Source of the DNA: an uncultured Litoreibacter sp.
GTDB taxonomy: Bacteria; Pseudomonadota; Alphaproteobacteria; Rhodobacterales; Rhodobacteraceae
Length of the DNA: 64,000 nt
Assembly: GCA_947494435.1 (NCBI GenBank)
Contig: CANLUY010000001.1
Span: 62,001-126,000, forward strand
Direction of reading: 5' to 3'
The notes under the pieces are model-generated. The model saw nothing but the letters and a program-made list of their open reading frames with translations. It searched no databases and was not told the DNA's origin. Shown here one piece after another: positions 17,285-25,312 of this stretch. The translations under genes and the position numbers were made by a program. Within the stretch, counting starts at the first letter, position 1. Each line of letters starts with the position of its first letter.

Positions 17285-18390
17285 AGACGGCTCAGGAGAT
17301 TCTGCACATCGGCACGCAAGCTCTCTTCGATCTTGCCGGACCGGTAGGGATCACGAAGTGTTGTGAACCAATGTTCAGGCGGGTTCCGGCCGCGCCGATT
17401 GCTGGAAAAGCTCAGACCGCGCAGAACCGTTTCCCCTGCGACGGGCAGACGTTCAGGTACCTCTTTCCAGTTCAAAACGCCCCAAACGCCTGTCCAAAGC
17501 CTGCCAACGGACCACGGATTATAGCCACCGCCGCCCAATACCAACAGCCTGGGAGCCAGTCCCATGAGCGCCTTTACAATTGCCCAATGCGCATTGTTGC
17601 TGAGTGCTAAATGAGATTGTGGGTCTTCTTCCACAGCGTCAGCGCCGCATTGCAAAACAATGGCCTCAGGTTTGAAACGCTGAACGGCTGGCAAGATCAA
17701 TCCGTCCCGCACATACGCCATTTCATCGTCATGAAACATGCGGCGCACGGGTAAGTTCAACGGGGCGGCTCCGCCCGTTCCCAATTCACCGGTCCTTGGC
17801 CAGAGGCCGCGCTCATGGATGGAGATCATCAAACAGTCAGCGTCATCGCCGAACCCATGTTCAACTCCGTCTGGGTGATGCGCATCAACATCAATATACG
17901 CGATGCGTTTTACTCCGTTGCGCCGTAGCGACAAAATCGCGAAGACAGGGTCGTTCAAATAGCAAAACCCATTGGCAAAACCCGGCATCCCATGATGCGT
18001 TCCACCGCCTGGCTGGTAGATAATACCACCTTCTTTCAAAAGCTCGCCAGCTAGCAAAGCACCACCTACACCGGTGGCCGGACGGCGATACATTTCAGCG
18101 AAAATCGGATTTGTGACCGTTCCCAACTGATAACGGTCCTTTTGCGCATTCGTCACAGTTTGCGTGTGCTCCGCCTGTTTTAGAACCGACACGTAGTCTG
18201 CATCATGCCACGCCTCTAATGCAGCGGGTTTGGCGCGAGGCGAGCGAATGTATTGGTCATCTGGCAACCATCCCAACGCTCGGCTGAGATCCATGACTGT
18301 GGAAACACGTGGCACCCGCAACGGATGCCACTTGCCATAGCTCGATCCGCGGTAAATTTCCGAGCCGATAAATTGAGGCCAAACATCCAT
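17281..18390 (-). CDS. AcuC-like histone deacetylase family protein
   Basis: A zinc-dependent deacetylase-family protein of 369 residues from ATG 18390; an in-frame TTG at 18426 would add 12 residues, and neither start has a strong Shine-Dalgarno. It contains the arginase/deacetylase signature motifs GGGTHHGMPGFANGFCYLND, IDVDAHHPDGVEHGF (zinc ligands Asp-His-Asp pattern), LQCGADAVEEDPQSHLALS and LGGGGYNPWSVGRLW. Length matches bacterial AcuC proteins, which deacetylate acetyl-CoA synthetase in Bacillus. No acetoin genes are near, so the target here is unknown. It overlaps the convergent dehydratase gene by four bases and is divergent from the Nudix gene. Confidence 0.88.
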   Translation of the reverse strand: MDVWPQFIGSEIYRGSSYGKWHPLRVPRVSTVMDLSRALGWLPDDQYIRSPRAKPAALEAWHDADYVSVLKQAEHTQTVTNAQKDRYQLGTVTNPIFAEMYRRPATGVGGALLAGELLKEGGIIYQPGGGTHHGMPGFANGFCYLNDPVFAILSLRRNGVKRIAYIDVDAHHPDGVEHGFGDDADCLMISIHERGLWPRTGELGTGGAAPLNLPVRRMFHDDEMAYVRDGLILPAVQRFKPEAIVLQCGADAVEEDPQSHLALSNNAHWAIVKALMGLAPRLLVLGGGGYNPWSVGRLWTGVWGVLNWKEVPERLPVAGETVLRGLSFSSNRRGRNPPEHWFTTLRDPYRSGKIEESLRADVQNLLSRL

Positions 18391-18532
18391 AGCGCATGAG
18401 GATAAACCGCTGACCGCTCGGGCCAAGCAGAATGTGAAGATTCACAGTTCTGTCAGGCCACTTCAACAAATGAGCTTCGCGTGCTATTGTCGTGTTAATA
18501 AAAAATAAGAAACGGTTTGCTATAGGCGGTTT

Positions 18533-19009
18533 ATGTCAATTCTTCAGATGAAACAGGCTCCCTTACGGATGGACGCGAACAACAAGCGCGACGTGCGCAG
18601 TCAGTTCGCGGCACTGTGTTATCGTGTCCATAAAGATGAAACGCAGATCATGCTCGTGACAAGCCGGGAACGCGGACGATGGATTATCCCCAAAGGCTGG
18701 CCCGTCGAAGGTGCCACACCTGCGCAAGCCGCCGCGACAGAGGCTTATGAAGAGGCCGGGGTCGAGGGCAAACTTTTCAATGTTTGCCTTGGAATTTACT
18801 CATACACCAAAGTTATGAGCGATACGGACGACCTGCCCTGCGTGGTGTCTGTCTTCCCAATTAAGGTCAAGAAAGTCCATGACACCTATCCGGAAGCAGA
18901 TGAGCGCAAACGCAAATGGTTTAGCCAGAAAAAAGCGACAGCGCGTGTGCGCGAACCGGAATTGCGCAAGATCATAAAGCACTTTGATCCAAATTTCTTG
19001 CGCGGCTGA
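18533..19009 (+). CDS. Nudix hydrolase with altered Nudix box
   Basis: A 158-residue Nudix protein beginning MSILQMKQAPLRMDANNKRD. It has the strand RWIIPKGWPVEGATPAQAAATEAYEEAGVEGK in which the helix-loop-helix box is recognisable. The catalytic Glu pair is kept (EAYEEAG), but the usual Arg before the first Glu is Thr, and the earlier Glu of G-x5-E is Ala. Close overall resemblance is to the diphosphoinositol-polyphosphate phosphohydrolase-like group (PKGW start, DDLPCVVSVFPIKVKK). The protein is probably cytoplasmic and removes a nucleoside-diphosphate-linked moiety; the substrate is unknown. The altered residues may be typical of this subfamily rather than a loss of function. Confidence 0.88.
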   Translation: MSILQMKQAPLRMDANNKRDVRSQFAALCYRVHKDETQIMLVTSRERGRWIIPKGWPVEGATPAQAAATEAYEEAGVEGKLFNVCLGIYSYTKVMSDTDDLPCVVSVFPIKVKKVHDTYPEADERKRKWFSQKKATARVREPELRKIIKHFDPNFLRG

Positions 19010-19081
19010 AACGCGCCTTGCATCACCTTTTGGACCAACTATGTTTGCAGGATTGCCGATAACGGAACCAGTAGCAACGAT

Positions 19082-19522
19082 ATGATCCAATACGCCCTGA
19101 CTTGCGAAAACGAACACCACTTCGACAGCTGGTTTCAGTCTGGAGATGCGTTTGAGAAATTGCATACGGCCGCAATGGTGACCTGTGCCATTTGTGGCAG
19201 CAGCAACATTCGCAAATCAGTCATGGCCCCACGGATCGGCAAATCAATCGCTTCGCCAAAATTGACGGCAGAGCCAGAGCGCCCGTTGTCTGCGCCCGCA
19301 ACTACCGCAGAACAAGCTTTCAAGGAACTTCGCGAGAAAGTTGAAGCCAATTCTGAGGATGTTGGCAAAAATTTCGCTACGGAAGCCCGGAAAATGCATC
19401 ATGGTGAGACACCAGAACGTGCGATTTATGGAGAAGCCAAACCACAAGAAGCGAAGGAACTGATAGAGGAAGGGGTTCCGGTACTTCCCCTCCCCTTCAT
19501 GCCTTCCAGGAAGACGAACTGA
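19082..19522 (+). CDS. DUF1178 family protein
   Basis: A 146-residue protein with the DUF1178 opening MIQYALTCENEHHFDSWFQSG and a later CAICGSSNIRKSVMAPRIG. The cysteine pattern (one near the start, then CxxC) looks like a small zinc ribbon. The middle is low complexity (Pro, Glu, Ala), and the C-terminus has the conserved ARKMHHGETPERAIYGEAKPQEAKELIEEGVPVLPLP-type block. Its biochemical role is unknown in any organism I can name. It runs into the following SDR gene as TGATG (stop 19520-19522, start 19522), so the two are translationally coupled. Confidence 0.9.
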   Translation: MIQYALTCENEHHFDSWFQSGDAFEKLHTAAMVTCAICGSSNIRKSVMAPRIGKSIASPKLTAEPERPLSAPATTAEQAFKELREKVEANSEDVGKNFATEARKMHHGETPERAIYGEAKPQEAKELIEEGVPVLPLPFMPSRKTN

Positions 19523-20181
19523 TGCAAAACATCCTGATTACTGGTGCGACCCGCGGCATTGGCCGCGCCTTATACGATGGCTACAGCGTCCGGGGAGACA
19601 ACGTCACCGGAACGTATCGAGGCAACGCGCCGGAAACCGGTCAATGGGCCAAACTGGATGTGACCAGTGAAACCGATTTAAGTGCATTGAAGGCTTCGTT
19701 CGATGATAAGCCGCTCGACCTTTTGATATGCAATGCGGGTGTTTATTACGACAAGGGCCAAAACCTTACCGACGGATATCCTGTCGAGATGTGGAGCGAT
19801 AGCTTCGCCACCAATGTCACGGGTGTGTTCCAAACCGTTCAAACTCTGCTGCCAAACATCGCCCGTGCGAAGGCAGGAAAGATTGCAATCATGTCGTCGC
19901 AAATGGCTTCTTCAGAGCGCGCGCCGGGAGGTTCCTATATCTACCGAGCCTCAAAAGCGGCCGTGCTGAACCTCGGGCGCAATTTGGCGTCTGAGTTGAA
20001 ACCGCAGGGTATTGCTGTTGGCATTTATCATCCCGGTTGGGTCCAAACAGACATGGGTGGCAACGCCGCTGACATCACAGTAGCGCAGTCGCGTGACGGA
20101 TTAATTGAGCGGTTCGATGCCTTGTCCATGGACTCCACAGGTGAGTTCAAAACATGGGATGGCCACGACCACCCGTTCTAG
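19522..20181 (+). CDS. Short SDR family oxidoreductase
   Basis: A 219-residue short-chain dehydrogenase, shorter than the usual ~250. It has TGATRGIG (7-14), NAG (71-73), a serine at about 125 (IMSSQMAS) and Tyr141-R-A-S-Lys145. The block GIYHPGWVQTDMGG is typical of C-factor/CsgA-like members. Compact members of this group are cytoplasmic NAD(P)-dependent reductases of unknown substrate. The gene starts within the stop of the DUF1178 gene and is followed 73 bases later by lysC on the same strand. Confidence 0.87.
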   Translation: MQNILITGATRGIGRALYDGYSVRGDNVTGTYRGNAPETGQWAKLDVTSETDLSALKASFDDKPLDLLICNAGVYYDKGQNLTDGYPVEMWSDSFATNVTGVFQTVQTLLPNIARAKAGKIAIMSSQMASSERAPGGSYIYRASKAAVLNLGRNLASELKPQGIAVGIYHPGWVQTDMGGNAADITVAQSRDGLIERFDALSMDSTGEFKTWDGHDHPF

Positions 20182-20254
20182 GAACCCTTGCCCTTTCTGC
20201 CCCTGCGCCCTAAGAGGCTCACGCAGTTATTTTCTCTAGCCGCGGGAACAGCCA

Positions 20255-21493
20255 ATGGCGCGTCTTGTCATGAAATTCGGCGGCACCTCTGTCGCCAACC
20301 TGGATCGTATCAAACGGGCCGCCAAGCGCATCGGTGTTGAGGTCGCGAAAGGCTATGAGGTCATCGTGATCGTTTCTGCCATGTCGGGCAAAACGAACGA
20401 GCTTGTCGGCTGGGTGAACGAAACCTCCCCGCTTTATGATGCGCGCGAGTATGATGCTATCGTGTCCTCAGGAGAGAACGTGACGGCAGGTCTGATGGCA
20501 TTGACCTTGCAGGAAATGGGCGTGCCTGCCCGTAGCTGGCAGGGCTGGCAGGTGCCACTGAAAACCACTGATGCCCATGGCGCGGCTCGGATTGAAGAGA
20601 TCCCGACCGACAATCTAGACGCGAAATTTGCTGAAGGTATGCAGGTTGCGGTCGTGGCCGGTTTCCAAGGGATCAGCCCGGACGGTCGCATCACGACGCT
20701 GGGCCGTGGCGGGTCAGACACGACCGCCGTAGCGTTTGCCGCCGCCTTTGAGGCGGAGCGTTGTGATATTTATACGGATGTCGATGGCGTCTACACGACG
20801 GACCCACGGATCGAAGACAAAGCCCGCAAGCTGGACCGGATCGCGTTCGAAGAAATGTTGGAGCTGGCCTCGCTCGGCGCGAAGGTTTTGCAGACCCGCT
20901 CGGTCGAGCTGGCGATGCGCTACAAAGTGAAACTTCGGGTTCTGTCGAGCTTCGAGGAAATGGATGACAATGCAGGCACATTGGTCTGCGATGAGGAGGA
21001 TATCGTGGAAAGCAACGTAGTGGCTGGCGTGGCCTATTCGCGCGATGAAGCGAAGATGACGCTGATCTCGGTCGCGGACCGTCCGGGAATTGCTGCGGCG
21101 ATCTTCGGACCGTTGTCTGAGGCGGGTGTGAATGTGGATATGATCGTCCAGAATATCTCTGAGGAAGGGCGCACGGACATGACCTTCTCTTGTCCGGTCG
21201 ATCAGGTTGCGCGGGCTGAGAAAGCGATGGCGGATGCCAAGGCGTCGGGTGAGATCAATTATCATGATCTGGTCGCGGATACGGATGTGGCGAAGGTTTC
21301 TGTTGTCGGGATCGGCATGCGATCTCATGCCGGTGTAGCGGCCCAGATGTTCAAGGCCCTTCAAGATGAGGGTGTGAATATCAAGGTTATCACAACCTCG
21401 GAGATCAAGATCTCTGTACTGATTGATCGTAAGTATATGGAGCTTGCGGTGCAGGCCCTGCATGATGCGTTTGAGCTGGAAAAAGCAGCGTAG
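20255..21493 (+). CDS. lysC: Aspartate kinase
   Basis: Aspartate kinase phosphorylates aspartate as the first step toward lysine, methionine, threonine and diaminopimelate. The 412-residue protein has KFGGTSV (7-13), SSGENVTAGLMA, FQGISPDGRITTLGRGGSDTTAV and YTDVDGVYTTDPR in the kinase domain, then paired ACT domains (MTLISVADRPGIAAAIFGPLSEAGVNVDMIVQN and VSVVGIGMRSHAGVAAQMF...). The two ACT domains imply feedback control by lysine and/or threonine. Size matches monofunctional class II enzymes. In this window thrC (37718-39106) acts later in the same pathway. A palindrome that may end the transcript lies six bases past the stop. Confidence 0.97.
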   Translation: MARLVMKFGGTSVANLDRIKRAAKRIGVEVAKGYEVIVIVSAMSGKTNELVGWVNETSPLYDAREYDAIVSSGENVTAGLMALTLQEMGVPARSWQGWQVPLKTTDAHGAARIEEIPTDNLDAKFAEGMQVAVVAGFQGISPDGRITTLGRGGSDTTAVAFAAAFEAERCDIYTDVDGVYTTDPRIEDKARKLDRIAFEEMLELASLGAKVLQTRSVELAMRYKVKLRVLSSFEEMDDNAGTLVCDEEDIVESNVVAGVAYSRDEAKMTLISVADRPGIAAAIFGPLSEAGVNVDMIVQNISEEGRTDMTFSCPVDQVARAEKAMADAKASGEINYHDLVADTDVAKVSVVGIGMRSHAGVAAQMFKALQDEGVNIKVITTSEIKISVLIDRKYMELAVQALHDAFELEKAA

Positions 21494-21498
21494 CAGAG

Positions 21499-21518
21499 AT
21501 TCCCCGCATGCGGGGAAT
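21499..21518. repeat. Perfect 20-bp palindrome after lysC
   Basis: ATTCCCCGCATGCGGGGAAT reads the same on both strands, beginning six bases after the lysC stop. It could form a GC-rich hairpin ending the lysC transcript. No T run follows on either strand, so it is a weak candidate terminator or a 3'-end stabilising structure. Confidence 0.55.
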
Positions 21519-21602
21519 TCCATAAAGCACTGATATCATTAAATATTGAAGTTTTTCACGACCAAAACTTCAACGTGCAATTCTGGCCTGCAAAACGAGC
21601 CG

Positions 21603-22235
21603 TTACCAATCTTCCAGATCGTCAATTGGATCAAGGACGAGGACGAGGCGGGTCTCGCCTGTGCCTTCAATCAGGGGAGAGCGGTGCAGCAAACCGGAGG
21701 CAGGTTTTTCGGGCCAGAGCGTCCCACGCAATAAAATGGGCGCACCAGTTGGAACTGTGAACACGCGCGATGGGTCGTCGCCATTCGTCGAAATTCCGTA
21801 TTGCGTTCCTGTCCCGCGGTAAGTGCAAATCATGCGCCCTTTGATTGCATCAATGTGGAACTTTCGACAGGCATTTGATGTCACGACGTCAAGCCTCAGG
21901 CGCAGATATGTTGTCTGCATCACGTCCGAAAAAATGTCAGCCAACGCGGCGACATCGTCGATCAATTGTTCCCTATGGGGCCCAGCGGGTGTTTGCGATA
22001 TGTCACATAGCTCAGTGATGACGGAGCGCACCGCATCACAGCGCAGCACAATGCGTCCTTCAGGCAAGTTGTCCGGAGAAAGCCCGCTGATCCAATTTTG
22101 GAACCCAACGGCCGGTTGTCTGCGCCAAAGGGCGGCAGCGCAGCCCGGCTTGAGAAATGTGCTTAGACCTTCGGGTTGATCGGCAATTGCGACGCCAATT
22201 GCTGCGTCGTGAATGCGTTCGGATACCATATTCAT
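21603..22235 (-). CDS. DUF1826 domain protein (probable zinc-related)
   Basis: A 210-residue protein that fits DUF1826, with blocks [57 protein letters not shown] and [30 protein letters not shown]. The His/Asp and Arg residues suggest a cupin- or oxygenase-like pocket, but no activity is known to me. ATG 22235 overlaps the stop of the COG0523 GTPase as ATGA, showing translational coupling. Pairing with Zur-regulated COG0523 genes is known in other proteobacteria, which is the only clue to function: a role under zinc limitation. An upstream in-frame start at 22259 is less likely. Confidence 0.82.
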   Translation of the reverse strand: MNMVSERIHDAAIGVAIADQPEGLSTFLKPGCAAALWRRQPAVGFQNWISGLSPDNLPEGRIVLRCDAVRSVITELCDISQTPAGPHREQLIDDVAALADIFSDVMQTTYLRLRLDVVTSNACRKFHIDAIKGRMICTYRGTGTQYGISTNGDDPSRVFTVPTGAPILLRGTLWPEKPASGLLHRSPLIEGTGETRLVLVLDPIDDLEDW

Positions 22236-23443
22236 GCGGCTTGTTCCGCCCGGCGCCAAATCGGAAAGGGATCCGGATAATCTGGCAAATCATCCGGGCC
22301 CATCGCCGCAACGGCTGGGACGAGACATGTGTCTAAGCGTGCTTTCAATGCCGCCCAGTCGATGCCTGCGCCGATGAACACAATTTCCTGACGGCGATCG
22401 CCCCAGGGCTCTTGCCAATGGGCTTGCATATATGCCTGTGCGCTTTCATGTGTCGGCTGGCGTTCTTTCGGCACCGATGCCCACCATGTTCCAAGTGGTT
22501 TCACGCTGGATAAGGATCCGGCCAGCGAAAACTCCGCAACCCAGTCGGGCCGCGTCGAGATCCAGAAATGCCCTTTCGCGCGGATAACACCGGGCATGTC
22601 GCCATTGAGCACCTCTAAAATACGCTCTGGAATGAACGGAAGGCGGGCACGATAGACGAAAGAGGCGACGCCGTATTCTTCCGTTTCTGGCACGTGATCA
22701 GCAAAGCCATAGAGTTCTTTTGCCCACATCGGGTGTTCATGCGCCTGTTCAAAATCAAACATTCCGGTATCCAGAATTTTCTCTGCCGCTACGGCGGAGT
22801 GGTTTGTTTCGATGATTTCAGTATCCGCATTAAGACTTCGGATGATCTTGCGCGCCGCATCCACTTTTTCTGGTCCTGCATCCTCTACCTTGTTGAGGAT
22901 AACGACATCGGCAAATTCGATCTGGTCGGTTAGCAAATCGACCAACGTGCGGTCATCTTCTTCGCCCAGTACCTCTCCCCGGTCGCGTAAAAAATCGTGC
23001 GAGGAGAAATCATTGAGAAGGTTTGCCGCGTCGACGACTGTCACCATCGTATCAAGGCGCGCCACATCAGAGCGGCTGTTGCCCGCCTCGTAACGAAAAT
23101 CAAATGTGGCCGCGACCGGCAGCGGTTCAGAAATGCCCGTGGATTCGATCAGCAAGTAATCAAACCGGTTTTCGGCGGACAGTCTGCGCACCTCCTCAAG
23201 CAAGTCATCGCGCAGAGTACAGCAAATGCATCCGTTCGACATTTCAACGAGTGTTTCATCCGTTCGGCTAAGCTGCGTATCCGCGCGGACCAAATCGGCG
23301 TCGATATTCACTTCCGACATATCGTTGACGATCACTGCAACGCGGCGCCCCTCGCGGTTGTTCAACACGCGGTTGAGCAGGGTGGTTTTCCCTGCACCAA
23401 GAAATCCGGACAGAACAGTTACAGGCAGGCGGGCATCTGGCAT
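22232..23443 (-). CDS. COG0523 zinc metallochaperone-type GTPase
   Basis: A CobW/COG0523 P-loop GTPase of 403 residues. It has Walker [10 protein letters not shown] (13-21), the metal-binding Cys-x-Cys-Cys motif CICC (72-75) in [18 protein letters not shown], the ESTGISEP switch block, LNKVEDAG (GTP specificity) and a C-terminal CobW domain ([14 protein letters not shown]). The long form with [16 protein letters not shown] matches ZigA-like proteins that hand zinc to target proteins during zinc starvation. Start ATG 23443 has GGAG eight bases upstream. It heads an operon with DUF1826, and its promoter region carries the palindrome at 23478-23494. A cobalamin or nitrile hydratase partner is not present. 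Confidence 0.9.
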   Translation of the reverse strand: MPDARLPVTVLSGFLGAGKTTLLNRVLNNREGRRVAVIVNDMSEVNIDADLVRADTQLSRTDETLVEMSNGCICCTLRDDLLEEVRRLSAENRFDYLLIESTGISEPLPVAATFDFRYEAGNSRSDVARLDTMVTVVDAANLLNDFSSHDFLRDRGEVLGEEDDRTLVDLLTDQIEFADVVILNKVEDAGPEKVDAARKIIRSLNADTEIIETNHSAVAAEKILDTGMFDFEQAHEHPMWAKELYGFADHVPETEEYGVASFVYRARLPFIPERILEVLNGDMPGVIRAKGHFWISTRPDWVAEFSLAGSLSSVKPLGTWWASVPKERQPTHESAQAYMQAHWQEPWGDRRQEIVFIGAGIDWAALKARLDTCLVPAVAAMGPDDLPDYPDPFPIWRRAEQAA

Positions 23444-23477
23444 TTTATGGGCTCCAATCAAATCCGGTTTGCCTCAC

Positions 23478-23494
23478 GTAACTTATATAGTTAC
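23478..23494. promoter_or_regulatory. Candidate Zur operator between divergent zinc genes
   Basis: GTAACTTATATAGTTAC is an inverted repeat with perfect 6-bp arms around a 5-base A/T centre. It lies 34 bases upstream of the COG0523 start and 126 bases before the DUF1007 ATG. It contains a TATATAA-like -10 on the minus strand. Length, symmetry and GTAAC/GTTAC ends fit a Fur-family site, and the genes on both sides point to Zur. The regulator itself is not in the window. Confidence 0.6.
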
Positions 23495-23518
23495 TAGATA
23501 TATGCAACAATAGAAGTT

Positions 23519-23532
23519 ACATTTTGAAATGT
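23519..23532. repeat. Second inverted repeat in the divergent zinc promoter region
   Basis: ACATTTTGAAATGT has 6-bp arms around two bases and lies 24 bases from the candidate Zur site, on the DUF1007 side. It could be a second regulator site or chance, since A/T-rich intergenic DNA readily forms such pairs. Confidence 0.3.
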
Positions 23533-23620
23533 GCATCTGACGCACCGTGATATCGGCAAGTTGATGCGTCTGTTCGGATACGTAATTGAAGCGCGGCTGG
23601 GATTGACCTACCTATGGAAT

Positions 23621-24277
23621 ATGAACCGATTTGTCCCTCTTGCCGCTGTCGCCCTGCTTGCACCCCTGCCCGCCCAAGCGCATCCGCATGTCTTTATCGA
23701 CGCGGGGCTTGAGGTGATCTTCAATGAGGCGGGGCAGTTGACACATATCAAGGTCACTTGGGCCTATGATGATTTCTATTCTCTGCTTCTCAGCGAGGAT
23801 ATGAAGCTTGATGCCGACGGAGACGGCGCGCTGACGCCGGAAGAAGAAGCGGAGTTGCAAGGCTTCGACAGCAATTGGGCCGAAGGTTACAACGGTGATC
23901 TTGTGGCGCGCTTAGACGGTCAGACATTGAAAATGTCTGGTCCGATCCAATCGGAAGCGCGGATGATCATGGGGCGGATCGTCTCGACCCATTTGCGGGA
24001 AGTGACGGGGACACCGGTTGTGGCGGGCGAGACGCTGTCGGTGAAAGTCTTCGATGAGACCTATTACACCGCCTATGATCTGACCCTTCCAGTTACGATT
24101 GTCGGGGCTGATGGCTGCGCCAAAGAGCGGTTCGACCCTGATATTGATGCGGAGATGTCGCGTATGCAGGCGTTTTTGCAGACCCTCGATACTGATGCAG
24201 ATCTGGAAGAGATGGAGATCCCGATGATGGGTGAAGCCTTTGCGACGGATTTGCAGATTTCATGTCCCGCTTCCTAA
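23621..24277 (+). CDS. DUF1007 exported protein
   Basis: A 218-residue DUF1007 protein from ATG 23621. The opening MNRFVPLAAVALLAPLPAQA is a signal peptide, followed at once by HPHVFIDAGLEVIF, the His-rich mature N-terminus typical of the family. Residues about 62-75 (LDADGDGALTPEEEAEL) resemble an EF-hand loop. The protein should be periplasmic and is thought to serve the NicO-type transporter encoded next to it, perhaps by binding metal. A GTG at 23531 opens the same frame but would put the signal peptide internally. The next gene begins 16 bases before this stop, so the two are co-translated. Confidence 0.86.
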   Translation: MNRFVPLAAVALLAPLPAQAHPHVFIDAGLEVIFNEAGQLTHIKVTWAYDDFYSLLLSEDMKLDADGDGALTPEEEAELQGFDSNWAEGYNGDLVARLDGQTLKMSGPIQSEARMIMGRIVSTHLREVTGTPVVAGETLSVKVFDETYYTAYDLTLPVTIVGADGCAKERFDPDIDAEMSRMQAFLQTLDTDADLEEMEIPMMGEAFATDLQISCPAS

Positions 24278-25170
24278 TCCTGCCCGTCGGGCTTGCCGCT
24301 GCTTTGCTGATCTGGCTTTGGGCCAGCGGCGGCTTTGACGCTTTGGCAGCATGGGCCGCAGGTGAGCAGCGGGTGTTTCAAAACGAGATGGCACAAGGCC
24401 TGCGCGCGTTGAGAGCGGGGCAGCCCGGCGCTGTGATGGCCTTGATGGGTGTGTGTTTCGCTTACGGGTTCTTTCATGCGGTTGGACCCGGCCACGGCAA
24501 GATTTTGATCGGTGGATACGGGTTGGGGCGCGCTATTCCTTGGCTGCGCTTGTCTGTTATTTCCCTTCTGGCGAGCCTCGGGCAAGCGGTCACGGCTATT
24601 CTGTTGGTGTTTTGCGGAATTCTGATTTTCGGGCTGGCGCGTCAGCAGATGGTTGGCGTGACCGAAGATTTCATTGCACCTGCAAGCTACGGGGCGATTG
24701 CGCTGATTGGCGCGTGGTTGATCTGGCGCGGCGTGCGCAAATCCATGCGGCAAGTGGCCCATGCCGGACATGATCACCACACGCATACGGATGGCACTTG
24801 CAGCAGTTGCGGCCATAAGCATGGGCCCGATCTGGACGAGGTGGAACAGGCGGGTACTTTGAAAGAGGCGCTGACATTGATTGCGGGGATCGCGATCCGG
24901 CCCTGCACGGGCGCGCTGTTTATTCTGATCATCACATGGCAGATGGGTATCTTTTGGGCCGGAATCGCAGGGGCGTTTGCGATGGCGCTTGGCACAGGAG
25001 CGGTGACGATTGCGGTTGGCATTGCCTCCGTCGGGTTGCGGGGTGGATTGATGACGGCCCTGAGCGGCTCTGCCGCGTTGACGTGGGTTGTGCCCGCGAT
25101 CGAGATCTTGGCAGGCGTATTGATCGCGGTGGTCGCAACGGGGTTGTTCTTGCGCGCGGTGGGCGCTTGA
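24262..25170 (+). CDS. NicO/RcnA-type metal transporter
   Basis: A 302-residue inner-membrane protein with about six to seven hydrophobic segments. It has the NicO family motifs FFHAVGPGHGKILIGGYGLG and GIAIRPCTGALFILIITWQMG. Between them is a cytoplasmic or periplasmic loop rich in His and Cys (HDHHTHTDGT and CSSCGHKHG), a likely metal-binding region. The family is known for Ni/Co transport, but its pairing with DUF1007 beside a COG0523 GTPase and a Zur-like site points to zinc or cobalt under zinc control. It overlaps the DUF1007 gene by 16 bases. Substrate and direction are not decided by sequence. Confidence 0.86.
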   Translation: MSRFLILPVGLAAALLIWLWASGGFDALAAWAAGEQRVFQNEMAQGLRALRAGQPGAVMALMGVCFAYGFFHAVGPGHGKILIGGYGLGRAIPWLRLSVISLLASLGQAVTAILLVFCGILIFGLARQQMVGVTEDFIAPASYGAIALIGAWLIWRGVRKSMRQVAHAGHDHHTHTDGTCSSCGHKHGPDLDEVEQAGTLKEALTLIAGIAIRPCTGALFILIITWQMGIFWAGIAGAFAMALGTGAVTIAVGIASVGLRGGLMTALSGSAALTWVVPAIEILAGVLIAVVATGLFLRAVGA

Positions 25171-25171
25171 G

Positions 25172-25204
25172 CCAGAAACAGCTAAAGAAAGTCCCAGAAA
25201 CAGC
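25172..25204. repeat. Short direct repeat between nicO-type gene and ptsP
   Basis: CCAGAAACAGC occurs at 25172-25182 and again at 25194-25204. The 22-bp spacing is two helical turns, which could suit a bound protein. It directly follows the transporter stop and may equally be chance. Confidence 0.3.
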
Positions 25205-25312
25205 AATGGCTGGCCGGTCCGGGGGATCAGTCCGTCTTTTTGTCGTGTCCGACGCAAGGTGATGTTGCACCCGCCTCCCCTTCGCGCAAGAAGTGGCATA
25301 TAGTTCGGAGAA

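Noticed and set aside
24274-25299. Minus-strand open frame opposite the NicO transporter
   Set aside because: Arg-, Gln- and Pro-rich translation without motifs; the true gene on the other strand has clear NicO signatures.
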